Below, piece by piece: positions 5,816-6,715 of a stretch of 6,715 nucleotides of DNA. Source of the DNA: an uncultured Verrucomicrobiales bacterium (GTDB lineage: Bacteria > Verrucomicrobiota > Verrucomicrobiia > Verrucomicrobiales > Akkermansiaceae); assembly GCA_938001985.1 (NCBI GenBank), contig CALLBE010000038.1, positions 1-6,715 on the forward strand. The letters are read 5' to 3'. A model generated the notes under the pieces. That model saw only the letters and a program-made list of their open reading frames with translations. It made no database searches and was not told the DNA's origin. Position 1 is the first letter of the stretch, and each line of letters starts with the position of its first letter. A program made the position numbers and the translations under genes.

Positions 5816-6652
5816 ATGCAAGCAGATCAAAATTCAAATACTAACGAGGGCTCAGCTCAATATACATTGTGTCAGTCTCAAGTGAATTTATCATCAACCT
5901 GGCAAAGGGTGTGTGAGGAAGCTAAAAAAATGGCTGATAACGAACCTGCTTTACGAGCGTTACTCGAGGATGTGATTTTTAACTCTTCTTGTTTGGAAGA
6001 AGCGATTGCGGTTCGATTGTCACGTAAGTTAGCAAGGGAGGATATGACTCGTCATGAGTTGGAGCCTTTGTTGAAAGAGATTTTATCAAGCGATAAGCAT
6101 ATTGTTGAAAGCGCTACATCAGATATGTTGGCTATTGTTGATCGAGATGCTGCGTGTGTGAGTGTTTTAGAGCCCTTATTATTTTTTAAAGGTTTTGCTT
6201 CCATGCAAACGTATCGAATTTCTCATTCCCTTTGGAATTCGGGTCGAAGAGACCTCGCTTTGTATTTCCAAAGTATCGGTTCGGAGGTTTTTGGGGTTGA
6301 TATTCACCCAGCCGCTCAGATTGGTTGTGGTATTTTAATGGATCATGCAACGAGCGTTGTGATTGGAGAAACCGCTATCGTCGAAGACAATGTGTCGATT
6401 ATGCACGAGGTGACTTTAGGTGGGACCGGGAAGGTGAATGGAGATAGGCACCCTGTAGTTCGCACCGGTGTGATGATAGGTGCAGGAACTAAAATTTTGG
6501 GACGCGTCGAGATTGGGGCTTACACCAAGATTGGTGCAGGGAGTGTTGTCCTAAAGGATATTGCTAGTAAAAAGACAGCGGTTGGAGTTCCGGCCGTCGT
6601 GGTTGGCGAGGTTCATGATTGCCCAGCCGAGTTGATGGATCAGGAGATTTAA
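5816..6652 (+). CDS. cysE: Serine O-acetyltransferase
   Basis: CysE makes O-acetyl-L-serine from L-serine and acetyl-CoA, the first step of cysteine synthesis. The 278 residues are close to the 273 of E. coli CysE, and both parts are present. The helical N-terminal domain aligns from W29 (WQRVCEEAKKMADNEPAL), and the left-handed beta-helix of hexapeptide repeats runs from about 160 to 262. Active-site residues by alignment are D111 (DRDAAC), D162 (VDIHP), D176/H177 (LMDHATS) and R211/H212 (GDRHP). LGGTGK (201-206) and IGAGSVVL (239-246) are typical. The protein ends in Ile (MDQEI), like the E. coli tail whose terminal Ile inserts into the CysK active site, so a cysteine synthase complex is plausible. 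Residues 1-25 are a Q/N/S-rich extension. No Shine-Dalgarno is present and the -10-like TATATT is 7 bp before the ATG. A later in-frame Met39 would cut into the conserved domain and is unlikely to be the start. Confidence 0.97.
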   Translation: MQADQNSNTNEGSAQYTLCQSQVNLSSTWQRVCEEAKKMADNEPALRALLEDVIFNSSCLEEAIAVRLSRKLAREDMTRHELEPLLKEILSSDKHIVESATSDMLAIVDRDAACVSVLEPLLFFKGFASMQTYRISHSLWNSGRRDLALYFQSIGSEVFGVDIHPAAQIGCGILMDHATSVVIGETAIVEDNVSIMHEVTLGGTGKVNGDRHPVVRTGVMIGAGTKILGRVEIGAYTKIGAGSVVLKDIASKKTAVGVPAVVVGEVHDCPAELMDQEI

Positions 6653-6685
6653 CGTATTCCGTCCGTTTATGGGTGGAAGGTTGAA

Positions 6686-6715
6686 AAGGAAGGGGGAAAC
6701 TCCCCCGCCTTTCTT
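6686..6715 (+). terminator. Probable rho-independent terminator after cysE (at window edge)
   Basis: A 6-bp core stem, GGGGGA (6692-6697) with TCCCCC (6701-6706), has loop AAC. It is extended below an asymmetric internal loop by AAGG (6686-6689) with CCTT (6708-6711), and then TCTT runs to the window end. It begins 33 bp after the cysE stop. The T tract is interrupted by a C and may continue outside the window, so efficiency cannot be judged. Confidence 0.65.

Noticed and set aside
1..6715. CRISPR arrays, tRNA genes, insertion sequences, phage or defence genes
   Set aside because: No regularly spaced repeats, cloverleaf-like segments, transposase or integrase motifs, or terminal inverted repeats were seen on either strand.

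Overview
The window looks like an ordinary chromosomal stretch of a moderately AT-rich bacterium. It carries six intact or partial housekeeping genes on the + strand and one truncated gene on the - strand. The GpmI and ribosomal protein L19 sequences look to me most like those of Verrucomicrobia (class Opitutae or relatives). That is a judgement from memory of these families, not from a search. I see no mobile element, tRNA, rRNA, CRISPR array or phage gene.

Layout. Positions 1-467 (-) hold the N-terminal 155 codons of an elongation factor G, running off the left edge. A 255-bp divergent intergenic region with a small palindrome follows. A + strand run then reads gpmI (723-2267), a secreted N-acetylmuramoyl-L-alanine amidase (2382-3407), a membrane-anchored LysM protein (3505-3945) and rplS (3987-4337). 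It is closed by a strong intrinsic terminator at 4365-4390. The gaps are 114, 97 and 41 bp and show no convincing internal terminator, so these four genes may share a transcript. Next come a D-isomer-specific 2-hydroxyacid dehydrogenase (4569-5594) with its own terminator (5722-5749), and cysE (5816-6652) followed by a GC-rich hairpin at the right edge.

How the genes relate. GpmI (3-phosphoglycerate to 2-phosphoglycerate), a dehydrogenase that could be of the phosphoglycerate type, and serine acetyltransferase all lie around the 3-phosphoglycerate-serine-cysteine branch. The link through the dehydrogenase is only an inference. The amidase and the LysM protein are a plausible cell-wall pair. 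EF-G and L19 belong to translation.

The most noteworthy signals are regulatory. All six + strand genes lack a recognisable Shine-Dalgarno sequence. cysE has a -10-like element so close to its ATG that its mRNA could be leaderless. A 7-nt repeat upstream of the terminator that precedes cysE could form a competing hairpin. I found no convincing new multi-gene system here.
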